Shown one piece after another: positions 10,689 to 22,689 of a DNA stretch of 64,000 bases. Position 1 is the stretch's first letter. Each line of letters opens with the position of its first letter. The translations under genes and the position numbers were made by a program. The DNA is from Wolfiporia cocos (Eukaryota > Basidiomycota > Agaricomycetes > Polyporales > Phaeolaceae), in NCBI GenBank assembly GCA_029448655.1, contig JACCLO010000018.1, positions 496,001 through 560,000 on the forward strand, given 5' to 3'. Below the pieces are notes generated by a model. The model did no database searches. It was not told where the DNA came from and saw only the letters and a list, made by a program, of their open reading frames with translations.

Positions 10689-12664
10689 TCAGACATGGGT
10701 TTCTCGCGGCCACCACGAATCAAGCAGTTCGCGGTCATCCTCAGCTTCAATCGGACCACAGGGCCAACCAGGCCAACCGATGGACTCGTTGCGCGTCACA
10801 GGGTAGAATACCTGACCGGCTTTGCCCGCCCAATCAAAGTCGACAACCTTGATCTCCGCTTTTTCTTCGTCAACGATCCGCACCATGATATTGCTCGACC
10901 TAAGGTCGCCGTGTACGAAGCCCTTTTTCTTGAGCAATTCCAGAACATTCTCCAATGATTTCCGTATAGCCTTACGGCACAGAGGGGTTAAATCACGTAA
11001 GAGGTCGTGTAAGCGCTTCCAATCCCCATCCAAGTGGTCCATGACGTAGGCAACGGGAGCACCTTCCAAGCGGACACACCCATGGAGCGTAGGCGCAAGG
11101 CCTTCCTTCGCCAGAAGTCGATGTACGTCTTCGCCATAGGAACCGCTGACAAGCTTGACAACCACAGGTATCTGCTCCGGCAACTTCTCCCGTGCAGAGG
11201 TCGTCGACAACGTTGCTGTGAACAGCGTTTGGCTGTTGATGAGATCAACGGCAAGAGGCTTCTTGAATGTGAGGGTCCCGGCGCTTGGTTTGTCGGCAGC
11301 GGTGTCGGCAGCGGTGTCGGCATACAGCGTGCAGGATGAGTAGATTCGAGGGGTGCCACAAGGGAATGAGGGTGGTTCGGCGGTTGACGAAGCCAGCCTG
11401 TAGGACGACATTAACCTGATCCCGCAGTGGCGTTATTGTAATGGGCAACGTACTCCTTCAGCTCCTCTATTCCTTTAGCGAGCGCATACAGCAACCGCGC
11501 GAGCTGATTCTGTCGCTCTTTGGTGACGTCTGGTAGCATACAATACATTGCACTTAGTGGTTCCACTATGTAATCCACTCCATCATAAAAACCGCCCTGC
11601 ACGGACAGATGGGGTCCTGTGTGATAATCATAAGGGCGCCCAAGAACATGTACGTTTGGTTCAAAGTACATACCCAACAAGCATGGGAGAAGCATTGGTG
11701 CGCCCGCCTTCATGCACGTCGAAGATTTCTCCAAGGTTTTGACCGCAATCGAGTAGTCGCGCGCCACTTGCATGTAGACGTCATAGCCAGTTTCGCCCGC
11801 CTCACGCTTGTCCTCACGCAGGCAAACTGGGATGATCTCCTCCTCGTCCGCGAACAACGTCGCATCCGGTTCGCATCCGGCACGGTCGAGTTTGGGACGA
11901 AATTTGTGGTTGAGCCTAAAGTTAGGGAGCAATCCTCGAACGCATTCGTTAAATTTTGCTGTGCGTGCGTTCTCATCTTCGAACGGGTTTCCCATCTCGT
12001 TGCACAATAAGGTGGCAGCACGGATGGAGGCGACCGCGATAGGGTCATCGGTGGCTGAAGAAAGGTCTGTGCCAAGTCGAATTCGGAAAAGGCGAAAGAC
12101 ATCGTGGAGCGTGCATATCGGCACACCGCTCTTTTCAACGGGACGCATACATAAGATGGCTGCGCGGGTTCTTTGTACGTCTGCCCACACGTCCGTCTTG
12201 GCGAATTCTGATGGTGCAGGGAGGGAGTTGAGCAGTACCCTGAAATAAATGGCAAGGTTCGCATATTGTGTATTCAAATCATTCAGTTGTAACTCTTTGG
12301 AGTGGGTGTCAGCTTGGGACCAGGGACGCCAGGAATAGACAGCAAGCTTACTTGCCCATTCCGGGTAATTATCTGGGATGTCGATACGTACTTCCAAGTA
12401 CCGCATTTCGCCCAACTTCTTCTCTCCAGGAGCAGAAGCTGCTCTGACCACACGTCCCATAACACTCATGGCGCCCTCAACACCAAGTGTATCAAGATTA
12501 CTCCTCTGTAGAAGCGGCAACATCTCTTTTTTTACATGTTCAATCTCGTCGTCGACCTCTTTGGCTGCCTCCTCGACTAAGCTCTTTAAAGTTTTGTATT
12601 GAGGACGCGGCTTCTTGCATGGCGATGATGGGGTATTACTGGGACGTTTCAAACCCGATGACAT
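10689..12664 (-). CDS. Nuclease-like/kinase fusion protein (Crinkler/RHS-like type)
   Basis: Two ORFs overlap as TAATG, but a 56-nt intron (11398-11453; GTACGT...TTAAT...CTACAG on the minus strand) joins exon 12664-11454 to 11397-10689 in frame, giving 639 aa. The N-terminal half contains PDATLF followed about 18 residues later by REDK, compatible with a D...ExK restriction-endonuclease-like core. The C-terminal half is a kinase: VVVKLV with the ATP-site Lys, HGDLRSSN catalytic loop, and VDFDWAG where most kinases have DFG. A P-loop is not obvious. Fungal kinases with HGDLR and DFDW are common in Agaricomycetes; coupling to a nuclease-like domain recalls CR-type effector proteins acting on nuclear targets, which is inference. 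A decayed relative lies at 1290-5165. No signal peptide is seen. Divergent from the gene at 13307. Confidence 0.7.
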
Positions 12665-13306
12665 GACACTGTGCTTGGGCTTGGAAGGGGGAGGGCTGTG
12701 GTGGTGGCAGTCAAGAGGAGAGATGCGAGTCTACCTATCAGTAAGCAAGAGTCGCCACGCTGCACTGGACGGCAACCAGCGCTCCGGTGCACCAAGCGAC
12801 TCGGGCCCTGCAGCGCGGCACTCCCCTGTGCGGAGCCAACGGTGGCCGACGCCACACAACCGCAGCTGCATCTGTGGCCCACAGAATTCGGATGTAGGTC
12901 TTGCACGGGAAGTCAAGGGAGGCAGCACCCTGCAATGGCTCACATATTGGGACGCAATGCGATCCTCCTGCGCTTACATCGCTGAGGACCGGTTGGATGT
13001 GTTTCGAGTCTCGATGGCTACTGCTAATGTATGTACACTGAAGCAGACAAGCGATCAATACATGGTATATAAGTCATGCTGAGCGGTTACAGAGTCATGT
13101 ACATGCAAGAGTATAATGCTTTTATGCTATGCGATAGGGAATCAATGGAAATGGAATCTAACTTTATGGATAGATAGATAGATAGATAGAAGATAGAAGA
13201 TCCTGCAGTCGCCTCGTGGCGTCTCGCTTGCTGGAGGCGGCTTTATGTTGGTCGTCCTACGTTCCTTGTTCCCTATCTGTATCGAGCCTACTTGTTGCTT
13301 GTTGCA
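12665..13306. promoter_or_regulatory. Divergent intergenic region with (GATA)n microsatellite
   Basis: This 640-bp gap separates two divergent genes and must hold both promoters. A TATATAAG at about 13066 lies 240 bp upstream of the plus-strand start. A (GATA)n tract spans about 13169-13190. No other element is evident. Confidence 0.4.
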
Positions 13307-15601
13307 ATGGCTCCCATAAACAATTTCGACGTCCTCAGGGACCTCTCTAGTCGGGCTCCGTCGATGACGTATTCAGAACTTGCCGAGGCGATCACGGACG
13401 CCGTGTTATACCTCCCGCGCCCCGGCTCCAACGAGATAGATTACAAACACTTTGCGCGGCTCTTGGTCCCGCTCCTGGTAAGTCTCGTCCTGTGTGCCGG
13501 GCAGAGCGAGGTGGTGCTGACGCTCCCCCTTCCCCAGCAGCACTTTGAGCTCGCGGGCGGTTCAATCGCCAGTCAGCGGCTGGTCGATGTGATGCCTCAG
13601 CACCTCGGCGTATTGCTCCCGCATTTCGGGCCATCTTGGCGGCCCTGGGGCGAGATACTGGACGTTACGCCGTATGGGCTCGCGCTGGAACAATGGAGCC
13701 GGAAAATGGCGACCGGCGAACGACTGGATGCGGTTGCGTTGGAAAGCGGCGAGCGAACCCTTGCGGAAATAGAGCATCGTGCCAACCGCCGGCGGGCGCG
13801 GCGCCCTCGGATGCTTGACTGCCCGGCGGCCTTCCCCGTCCCAGTGCTTCCTCCGCTTGATTCTTCTGCGCAGGAGGCGGGCCCCACTTCCCAAGCGGAT
13901 CCTGACACGACCGCCGTAAATCCAGAGCACGTCGCCCGTTCTAAGTCCGAGTCCGCCTACCCCATTCCGGGTTCGTTCCCGAGGCGCGCCGTAACCCTGC
14001 CGTCTTCTAGCGCAGTATCTTCAGGTGGATGTTTGGGCGGCGACAGGCGCAGCCATGGCACTAGTGATGGAGCCTCGGCGTGCACTGCTGAACGGCCTTC
14101 ACCTCGTTCCGAAGCCACCGAGGACACCGCAGCGCAATCTCGGCTCGGCTTGCCCCTGCCCCGCCAGTCGACCTCGGCCCGATCGCGGAACTCGCCATCA
14201 GCGCACATTGCTCCCCCCGCCTCTCTAAAAGCTCGGGCGGTGGCCTCCAGCAAGCGAAAGGCCCCTTCCGAGGATGAAGCTGAGACTCTACCTAAGCGTC
14301 AGCGGACGGTGTACCCAACGACATACCCGGAGGGCTTGGTACGTTGCTTCCCGGAACTTTCTCCCTCGGCGTCCAGTGCTGACTACTCGGTGATCTTTCG
14401 CAGAAGGGGTGCCTGTGGTGCCTGATCAAACGGGAGAAGTGCGATCTGAAGGGAAAGCCGTCATGCGAAAATTGTCGTGGCTCGCGACTGATCTGTCGGT
14501 GGGGAGCCTGGAACCGCAATCTGCTTCTCACGAATGCTTCATTACCCAGGGGCTGCGGTCGTGCGTTGTTCTTTTACTCCTTGGTGCCGCGTTGCTAACC
14601 AACATTATACAGTTGACAAAATTCGGCAGCGCGCTGACGACTTGGACAAGGCCGGCGTGCCCTTACCGCCCAACATGGACGATCCTGCGCCCTCCCCCAA
14701 CGTTACCGCGCCGACGCCGTCCTCCAGTCGCAGGCAACTGTTCCGTCCTTCCTTGTCCGACAAGGAGGAGGGTGTTGAGAACGACGTAGACGAGGATGAC
14801 GATGACGACCCCGAGTCTCAGGCACGGTCCAGCGCCGCCGCGAGACCTAACTCTTTCGCCGCGGGAACCGGCGCTCCCGAAAGCAGCGAGGACGAGCTCG
14901 CCATGGCCGCATGCTCGGACCACCCCAAGTCCGCCGCCAAAGATTCGTTTGGTCGTCCAACCCTCGTACTAGGTGGCGCCGTTCCCAGGCCTTCGCACAG
15001 GCTTCCTACTCCTGCCCCTGCGAGTTTCTTCCATACGGCTGCTTCCTCGAAGCGTACTGGAACGAGCACCCACGAGGCGCGTCCACCATCCACGCCCAGG
15101 ATCGCCACACTGGACCCTGGGCCGTCGCGCGCCCCTGAGCCTTCCTTCCGCCATCCCACGCAAGCGCCCCAACGGGTCCCTTCCCGCTCGTCCCACGCGT
15201 CGTTGGACCGCCATCGGCCTGGACCCGCAACGTCAGTGCCTGCCTCTTCCGCGCCTGCTGCTCCGCCTGCTGCTACTGCCTCCGCCGCCAACATTTCTGC
15301 CCCCGTAAGGCCCCTGGCTCCTGCTGTGGCCCATGCACAGCCCCCTGCGGTTCCCGACTTTCCGGAACTGCTGCCAGTCCCTCCGCCACAAAACAACGCA
15401 GCCCCCAGCGCCCTGGTGCATTACAACATGGAAGGGGTTGTGATCACTGCAGAGGAAGCAGGCTCCCTCATGGGCCTTCGCATCGAGGAGCGTGCTTTGC
15501 TCCAGCGGATTGCCGACGATCAGGCTGCCTTAGATCGTGTCCGCACACGCAGGTGTGAGATTTTGGATGTGGCTCGTGCCCGGGCTCCGCACCAGGCTTG
15601 A
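13307..15601 (+). CDS. Zn(II)2Cys6-type protein with C-terminal coiled coil
   Basis: Four exons: 13307-13477, 13538-14338, 14404-14560, 14613-15601 (introns 60, 65 and 52 nt, all GTRNGT...CTRAC...AG). Together they make 706 codons exactly, i.e. 705 aa. The start is the ATG at 13307; the longer ORF begins at a TTG. Exon 3, which lies in a frame different from the neighbouring long ORFs, encodes a C-x2-C-x6-C-x7-C-x2-C-x6-C cluster, the spacing of fungal binuclear zinc DNA-binding domains, placed centrally (about residue 328) rather than at the N-terminus. Around it are long Ser/Pro/Ala-rich stretches, a KRKAPSEDE basic patch, and an acidic run. The end (IEERALLQRIADDQAALDRV) looks like a coiled coil. 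A DNA-binding or chromatin role is inferred. The gene at 47067-50032 shares the layout. Confidence 0.75.
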
Positions 15602-15860
15602 GCATCGTAGGGTCCTTGGTCTGTACTGGTCCCTCGTATGTGATTCTGCTTAGCATGTGTCTTATGGCGTTGTATGCTTCCCTCCTGTACGTACCCAAAG
15701 AAAACATGAATCACGCATAGTGATGTGCCAGGCCCGGCTTGTGTCTCAGGCCACTAAGTCAAATCCTTAACATTAATTTGGGGGGACATCAACCTCACTC
15801 ATCACAAGTGAGGTAGGGCACTCGTGGCAAGTCAACAACACAGTGATCGTTATACGGACG

Positions 15861-16330
15861 TGACACAGACTCACTCTGGGTCTGCGGCCTATTGAAGGGT
15901 GCCAGCACCGCTGGCTAGTACGGGGTATGGTCCTGCTGACGTCGCGTACGATACTGCCAGAGGGGAACCACAGACTAGCACGGGGATATAGGGCAGAGCC
16001 CAGCCAAGGTATCTGTCGCTAGGCTGAGGCACGCAGAGGAAAGATGTTGTATGAGGGACACGCCCCAACGTTACAATAACTGTTCTGAGGACTAATCCTC
16101 AGAACGCTACAGACTATATACATGCTTGGCAACACAGGTGCTACGCCTACCCTAAAGGAGGCCCTACCGCCGCATCAGTAGATAAGATAGTCCATGTGTA
16201 CATGTACGCTAATCTATAAAGTCAGGTGACCATAGGGGAAGTCATGTGATAGTAGGACGTAGATACGTGAGTTTGACCCAGGCGTATGGCAATATGGAGT
16301 CACGTGGTTAAGCGTGAATTAACCGTGACA
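15861..16330 (-). mobile_element. Solo LTR, 470 bp
   Basis: TGACACAG...CCGTGACA with target duplication GGACG (15856-15860, 16331-16335). Minus-strand TATA (catg tatata near 16117) and a 9-bp palindrome GTTCTGAGG/CCTCAGAAC (16082-16105). Upstream 15602-15855 is the 3' flank of the Zn2Cys6 gene; 16336-16950 downstream shows no gene. Confidence 0.87.
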
Positions 16331-16956
16331 GGACGTATCAGATGAATACGCATAAACCGCGCAAGAATACTCCACTATGAACACGTGAATTCTATATCGC
16401 TGCTGCTGCTGCTTCGAGGCGTCATACCTTAGCGGCGGAAATGAGGCTTCCTCGATCCGCCTTCAGTGGCATGCAATGCCTCGCGCAGGGCTGTACAGTC
16501 ATTCTATTCGGTCGCAGAACTGCATGCTGGCCATGAGGTGCAATTGTCCTTTGCCAAATGCCCTTTGTTGTCGAGTTGTCTCTTGTGTTGACATAGATGA
16601 TGATCGCAAATTGACGTTGTTTGTAACAAATTCAACAGATGTGCCTAATCAAGAACCAGGAAAGAGGCCAATGAACGAATACACATTTGTGTCAGAAATT
16701 TCCTAAAACGGTTGCAATCCAAGGAGCATTGCGATTGGATCACCTAAACCTCACGTATTACCAAGCTTATTAGTTTGCCATACACGTGCGTGCGCCAAGC
16801 TAGTAAGCTTGAATTATCGTCCTACCCGCATACTGCCAGTAGCACCGCAGTTGATTGCCCTTCTGGGGTGAAGATCATGTGCCCGCCCACTCCCCACGCC
16901 ACCCACCAGCGCCTCACTCCCCACGCCACCTACCAGCGCCCTGCCGCCCCCACGCC

Positions 16957-18350
16957 ACCGACAAGCGCCCCGCCGCCGCTGTCGCGCACGACGGCGGCGA
17001 CGGCGCGCTCAATTCTTTACATAATCACACCGTTCTTTCACGCTTTCTAGACAACGTAGCCCTACGATTCCAATGGTAATAACAATATTTCCGTAGCTCC
17101 CACGCGTGGGATGGATGCCGCCGCCCGACAACGGATGACATCCGGCGGGCGTCTGACCTCCCAAACGCGGAGAGTTATCCCACGATCGGCGCTACGTCTC
17201 GTCGCGCCAGATAATGGCGCGCTTATCTTATCGCGCTCGTCCCACGCCGCCCCCGTGCCACCGACAAGCGCCTCGCCGCCACTGTCGCGCACGACGGCGG
17301 CGACGGCGCGCTCAATTCTTTATGTAATCACGCCGTTCTTTCACGCTTCCTAAATAATGTAGCCCTACAATTTCAATGGTAATAACTATATTTCCGTAGC
17401 TCCCACGCGTGGGATGGATGCCGCCACCCGACGACGGATGACATCTGGCGGGCGTCTGACCTTCCAAACGCGGAACGTTATCCCACGCTCAGCGCTCGGC
17501 CTTGTCGCGCCTCGACCTTCAGATAGCAGCGCGCTTATCTAATCGCACCGCCGCGCCGACGCTGTGTCACAGACTTACTGTCTGTGCGACCCCTGGGCTC
17601 AGGGGGAACCATACTCGACGTCAGTCGAGTCTACAAGGCACCGCGCCAGCGCTGAACGTAGAGGCACATGGGATGACACACACATTCCCTGACGTGCGTC
17701 GAGATAGCGGCGGTGGCTCACAGACAAGGACGCAGAGATGTGGGCCCCGGGCCAGTAAGTCACACAGCGTTAAGTAAGAAAGGAGCTTGCGCTCAATGAC
17801 GAGAATCCTAAAGATGGGGCTGTAAGGCCACCATCTTGTCGTATATATACATGTGTGAGCGTAGTACCTACGAGCCCAGCCCTAAAGTAATGGTCCGTGC
17901 ACATTATCTACAGGGCACATGACAAGTAACGCTACATGTGCTAATGTGACCATGAGTGACAGTACCTGAGGCGCGCGCTACCCTACAGCGCTAACCGATG
18001 CGGTCAGGTGATATACAGTAACTGGGTGCGACGTGAGAGTAGCGTTAGCGTAGCGGTGCGGCGTACGCCTAGCGCCGCACATACAACTAAGGCGAGGAGA
18101 CGTACAGTGGCCCCCCGGGCACATCCGTGACACGCTGTCGCGCACATCGGCGGCGATGGTGGGCTCATTCTTCGAATTTTCAACTCGCGCTTTTTGTATC
18201 ATATGTAATATAGTATTTACAGCTTTGTAGAGTCATATTAAATTTTTGTTGCCCCGGTGATTGAGATGGATGCGTCACTCAGCGGGCGGATGACATTGGG
18301 TTTGGCGCCCAAATCTCTAGATTAGAATGCTTATCTAATTGTACCTTGGC
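16957..18350. repeat. Three-copy GC-rich repeat of about 300 bp, split by an LTR
   Basis: Unit 1 (from about 16957) and unit 2 (from about 17260) are direct copies 303 bp apart, sharing GCTGTCGCGCACGACGGCGG-type blocks, CGCTCAATTCTTTA and TCCCACGCGTGGGATGGATG. A third, more diverged unit resumes at 18133 directly after the solo LTR 17565-18132. No coding capacity is evident. Confidence 0.7.
17565..18132 (-). mobile_element. Solo LTR, 568 bp, inside the 300-bp repeat
   Basis: TGTCACAG...CCGTGACA with target duplication CGCTG (17560-17564 and 18133-18137). Minus-strand TATA (catgtatatata near 17852) and an AAGATGG/CCATCTT palindrome with a loop containing CTTACA (about 17813-17840). Confidence 0.85.
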
Positions 18351-18470
18351 GCTTACTGACATTCGTTCGGTCAGACGCATCTTATCTCCGGCTTCTCGAT
18401 CTTCGATCATGACATCATTGCCAGCCGAGCGAGCGCGCATGGACAAGTCCGTAGGGACTTAGTGGCTATG

Positions 18471-18824
18471 CCTCTGCAGTCACGGCTGCAGATTTATTTC
18501 CACACCCCTGTGTCTGATGATGATTCCCATCCTCCGTGGTTGCAGATTTATTTCCTCCGCTTCAGATATACACTACCTTAGCGTTCCTGTGTCTGATGAT
18601 GATTCCCATCCTCCGTGGTTGCAGATTTATTTCCTCCGCTTCAGACATATACTCTCATAACGCTCCTGTGTCTGATGATGATTCCCATCCTCCGTGGTTG
18701 CAGATTTATTTCCTCTGCTTCAGATATACACTACCTTAGCGTTCCTGTGTCTGATGATGATTCCCATCCTCCGTGGTTGCAGATTTATTTCCTTCGCATC
18801 TTCAGAACCCTCCTCCTTCGCTTT
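18471..18824 (+). repeat. 79-bp tandem repeat array, left copy
   Basis: Units begin at 18509, 18588, 18667 and 18746 (spacing exactly 79 bp), preceded by a partial unit after CCTCTGCAGTCACGG. The core is TGTGTCTGATGATGATTCCC; a degenerate remnant continues to about 18850. Open frames through it are periodic artefacts. Confidence 0.9.
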
Positions 18825-18907
18825 ACATCTATGTTCACACTCCTGTGTCTGACATTAACAAACAGAAGCATATATTTGATTAAGTACAAAGCGAGCAGAT
18901 AGCGGCA

Positions 18908-20711
18908 TCATGTTTGCGATAAATTTGCCGCTTCTATCGGTACATTCTCTCTACCTCCTGACTGAGGCCTTCTTGGGCCGCGCTTGATACCCTTGTCACT
19001 TTGCACCTTGCGCGTCTTTGTTGGGACTGTGATGCCCAGGCCGTCTTCCGTAGTCACTGTATTGATGAACGTTGCCGAGATTGGTGTTGCACGCTTTCGT
19101 TTGTTGCCTGCACGATCTTTGCTGCCTAACGAGAGCACTGGAGAGGAGTGCTGGGTCGCATAGTGTGCAGGTAGGAGTGTTGGGGGTGGCGATAGTGGCG
19201 GGGCAGAGGGCATTGACAGCGGCGGAGACGAGGCGGGTTCCGGCGGCTCCGGCAGCGACGGACACTGTGTCGTGGATGGAATAGACGATGCAGGTGTGGG
19301 TGGTTGTGGTAAAGAGAATACGACAGTTGAGGTAGGGGGAGGTGTGTCCACGTGCACAGGCGCTGTGGATGGAGCAGGGTCGTCGCTCTGCGATTGAGCG
19401 GGGTCAGTGCTAGGCATCACCGGCGTTGCCACTGGGAGGCGCTCCTCTTTCCATCTCTTGAACTCTTCCGAGCTCAATAGACGGAATCTCGCGGTGCCGG
19501 TCTCGAACGCACGACTGAGAACGAGGAGCTCATTGCGCGAGCCAACATCGCTCGGGCAGCAGAAGTCGGTGAGTGGCCAACCTTCCACTATTATCCCGTA
19601 CTTCGCAGTGATTGCGGAGTCGAAATTTGTGTAAATCATACGAGCGACTTTTGTCTTGGCGGTTTCGTCTAGCATAAGATCAGCGTACGTTATGACTATA
19701 CCGCGCATGATTACTTACTGAGCTTGCGCAAAATCAAAGCAGCCGTTTGCTTCTTCAACTCAAGGACCTCTTCGACATAATTGCTGACGACACCTATGCT
19801 GCGTGAGCATGGTAACAATTGGTCGTATCAAAATTACATACCTTGAAGCCCTGCCACAAGATACGCCTCCATGCGTAGTCCGACATCTGCAATTTGTGTC
19901 TTGAAAGCAGATTCAAAAAAGTCTGCCGCAGGTTTGGTTGTCGCATAATGAAACGGCTGATTTGACAGGTCCATGTTCCCTCGCACCGCAATAATCACGC
20001 ATTCAACGCCAGTGCGTTCATACAGCGCCGCAACCTATCTAGTGTTATAACTGTACAAGGACATATAATAAAATATGACGCACCTCCCGTTTGATGTTGG
20101 CAAGAGTGGCGCGAGCATCGTGGAATGCGTGAACTGGGAGCTGATGTTTAGCAGTAGCCCGCATTTCACGTCTATCCACAAGTTCCTCGATTGCATCCTC
20201 GGTCACTGCCAGTCGTTCTTCAGGGGTTAACGATTTCCATCGCTGTGAGATTTGAGCTGTCAGCTCAGAGGACTTCTTGCGGGGCACGTCAGGGGGCAAC
20301 GCTTCAAACAGGACGTTAGTAGAATGAACAAGCGAAGAGATGATGCATACCTGAATTGATCCGACGAACTTCTTGGCTGAGATATGCGTTCCATCGGTTG
20401 ACTTTGCGCTTCTTGGACCAAAGGCGAGTGGTCTGCATGATAAGATGATAGTAGTAGTTGTTGGTATGGCCGCCGAAGCGTTGTCGAAAGGACTGGGCGA
20501 TAGCCCACATGCTTCCACGGGCGTCTTCTAGCGCCGACGTCAACGTCTGCTTCCGGAGCGCTCGTGCCGCCAGTTGCGTCGCCCTGTCCTCTGCTTCCTG
20601 CGGGAGGGTCCGTTGCTTGCTTCTATGTCTCCAGGAGTATCTTATGTTAGTATTCCTCCTGGTACGAGACGCGCGAAGCAGCTCACCGACGGCTGGAGTG
20701 TGATGAGCCAT
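18908..20711 (-). CDS. Agaricomycete repeat-family protein with HMG-box-like segment
   Basis: Reads on the minus strand as several exons. Coding blocks in order: a basic block SKKRKVNRWNAYLSQEV (about 20360-20400), an HMG-box-like helix block ISQRWKSLTPEERLAVTE (about 20220-20260), LYERTGVECVIIAVRGN (about 19960-20020), a block ending EAYLVAGLQG, and a last exon 19690-18908 containing WPLTDFC and FRLLSSEEFKRW followed by a Pro/Ser-rich tail with a KRKRAT patch. Introns such as 19800-19843 (GTATGT...GCAG) connect them. I recognise this block order as a family found in many copies in mushroom genomes, without a known function. The start at 20711 (ATG) is tentative because the first intron phase did not resolve cleanly. 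It lies inside the inverted arrays and may be transposon cargo. Confidence 0.6.
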
Positions 20712-20930
20712 ATTGAGATCACTACACACCCAGCCGTGTTCGAGCAGATCCGAAATTGAATGGGTGGGAGGACGAAGGCCGTAATTTGATAACGATGCTT
20801 CTCTTCTGTGAAGTGATGAGAAGAGGAAGAAGGTGCCAAGTCAACTTCGAAAACTTTCACAACACGTGATTGCTCATCCAACCCATCCTCGACACAGGAC
20901 ATTTGATTTGGCAGCTGTAAGTACATCACT

Positions 20931-22254
20931 TCATGAGGCTAGGGCTTGTGAAGACTGACCACATCCTATACTACACAGATAATAAACGAATTCCATCTCG
21001 GAGACGACTGCGCCGTAGGGCGCCAGCGCGGCCGAGAACTGCTCTGGCGAAGAACTATATGCGTACGCTTCTATGATACGAAGGCGAGCATCTACATCAT
21101 ATCCGTGTGTCGTCAGATAATAGTCTGCATACGGTCCTAGGGATGCAACGAAATATCTGAGCGGGTTGGGACGACGCCCAGTGTGCACGCGAACGACATC
21201 CCGGAACCCCCTCTCGACAAGATAGATCCAGTCCTCCGGGAGAAGAAGACTGTCGCGTCGGATTTCACAACTGGGGCGCGGCGGGACGGGTGTATGCGGC
21301 GGGACGGGTGTACGCAGCGAAGCAGGATGGGGAGGAATCATCGGAGGCGGTGAGGTCGTGTGAACAGGGTTGGAGGGCATAACGTTGTTCGTGTTGACCC
21401 GAGTTGAAGCAGCCAATGGAACGTCGTGCGTTGCGTCGGCATTCCCAGCAGCGCAACTCTCCAAGGGAGGTGAGATAGACAAGCCTGGGGAAGAGAAGCT
21501 ATGTACAAGCTTGGCGACTTCTAAAATTGAATGCATACCTGTCAGCTGCGCCGTCACGCCGGCGATCCCTGCCCCCGCTTCATTCTGAACGTTCGATATG
21601 CCTGTTATGTAACATTACATGAGAATAGAGCAGCAATACATCAAAGTTGTAGTGTCATACCTTCTGCCTGTAGCTCCGGATACCAATAGGCATCGTCTTC
21701 CACGTCCAACGTAGGCCTCCCTTTGTAGCAGTAATAACGTATCGCCTCACCAAGATATTGGAACGACACGTTCTTCTGGCCACTGAATCCTTTGACAAGA
21801 GGCTCGATTGATTCCCTGCCAATATCACGTCGGTGAGTTCTGCAATACCCAGGCAAGTTGCCAAGGCAATCGTACCATCTGAACCAGATCCCTGTCTTGC
21901 GACCATACAGTACGGCGTAAAAAGCCTTAGCATCCAGATAGTCCTCGATTTCCTTGACTGCCGGGGATTCCAGAATGCTTGTAACGATCTGCACGACAGT
22001 ACGCGCGGGTGGGTCTTCTGTTGTTGCATTGTGGAAATACCTGACTTGCAGCTCAAAAAGCTTGTCGGCCTCCCTCTGATTATTGCAATGTATGACAATT
22101 GGAAATGGGTAAGGATACTTGTTTTCTGCAAGTTCACGAGGGCTTCGCACACATGCTGGTGAGTTGCTATGTAGTAATTAATACATAAACTCACGTACCG
22201 CACATTATAAATCCCAGCCTTTGAGCCTCCAAGTACGACACATCGGCTATCCAT
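20931..22254 (-). CDS. Viroplasmin/RNase H1-N-domain protein
   Basis: ATG at 22254 opens a short exon, VVLGGSKAGIYNV, followed by an intron and an exon with PYPFPIVIHCNNQREADKLF, which looks like one viroplasmin fold. The next block, FYAVLYGRKTGIWFRW then, after an intron (GTACGA...GGCAG, about 21818-21873), VKGFSGQKNVSFQYLGEAI, is a clearer match to the caulimovirus VI/RNase H1 N-terminal domain, which binds RNA-DNA hybrids in RNase H1. The last exon (about 21557-20931) is Pro/Ser-rich, then contains LPEDWIYLVERGFRDVVRV. No RNase H catalytic domain is present. Function unknown. The gene is tandem with the HMG-like gene and inside the inverted arrays. Exon joints are approximate. Confidence 0.6.
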
Positions 22255-22689
22255 GGTTGAGAAGGTACGGTAGTTCTGAAATATGGCTATAAGCTTGTCG
22301 GGGAGTTACGTCGAGAATGAGGAGCTGAGCGTAATTTCAGTGAACGCACCGCTCTTCGAGCTTAATATAAAATCTGTCTCGCTGGTACCGGAAGTCTTGT
22401 GGGTGAGGTAGATATGAGCAGGGTGGGCAGGCAGGTATAGCTTAAGCAAGAGTGGTTGATCGGGCGCTGTGCGACAGAGTAGACGCGTCGAACAGACAGC
22501 TGCGTCAAGCTGCAGCAGTCGCGTCTCGCGTTGCCCCTCGATCAACCACGCATCTCAAGGTACATCCCTTCAAACTTCACATGCACACATAGTAAAGCCC
22601 TGTCTTTTCATCCGGTGCATAGTACAGTGACTAATAGTTTATTTTGTTACAGTAAAGTAATTCACGCGTGTCCAGAGTCGCGAGGAATT

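Noticed and set aside
11398..11415. An 18-nt intron (GTTAAT...CTACAG) joining the two kinase-gene ORFs
   Set aside because: Too short for a spliceosomal intron; the 56-nt alternative with GTACGT and a branch-like TTAAT fits size and frame.
18471..18902. Long ORFs through the 79-bp arrays as genes, or the arrays as CRISPR
   Set aside because: Frames are produced by the repeat period; there are no unique spacers between repeats and the genome is fungal.
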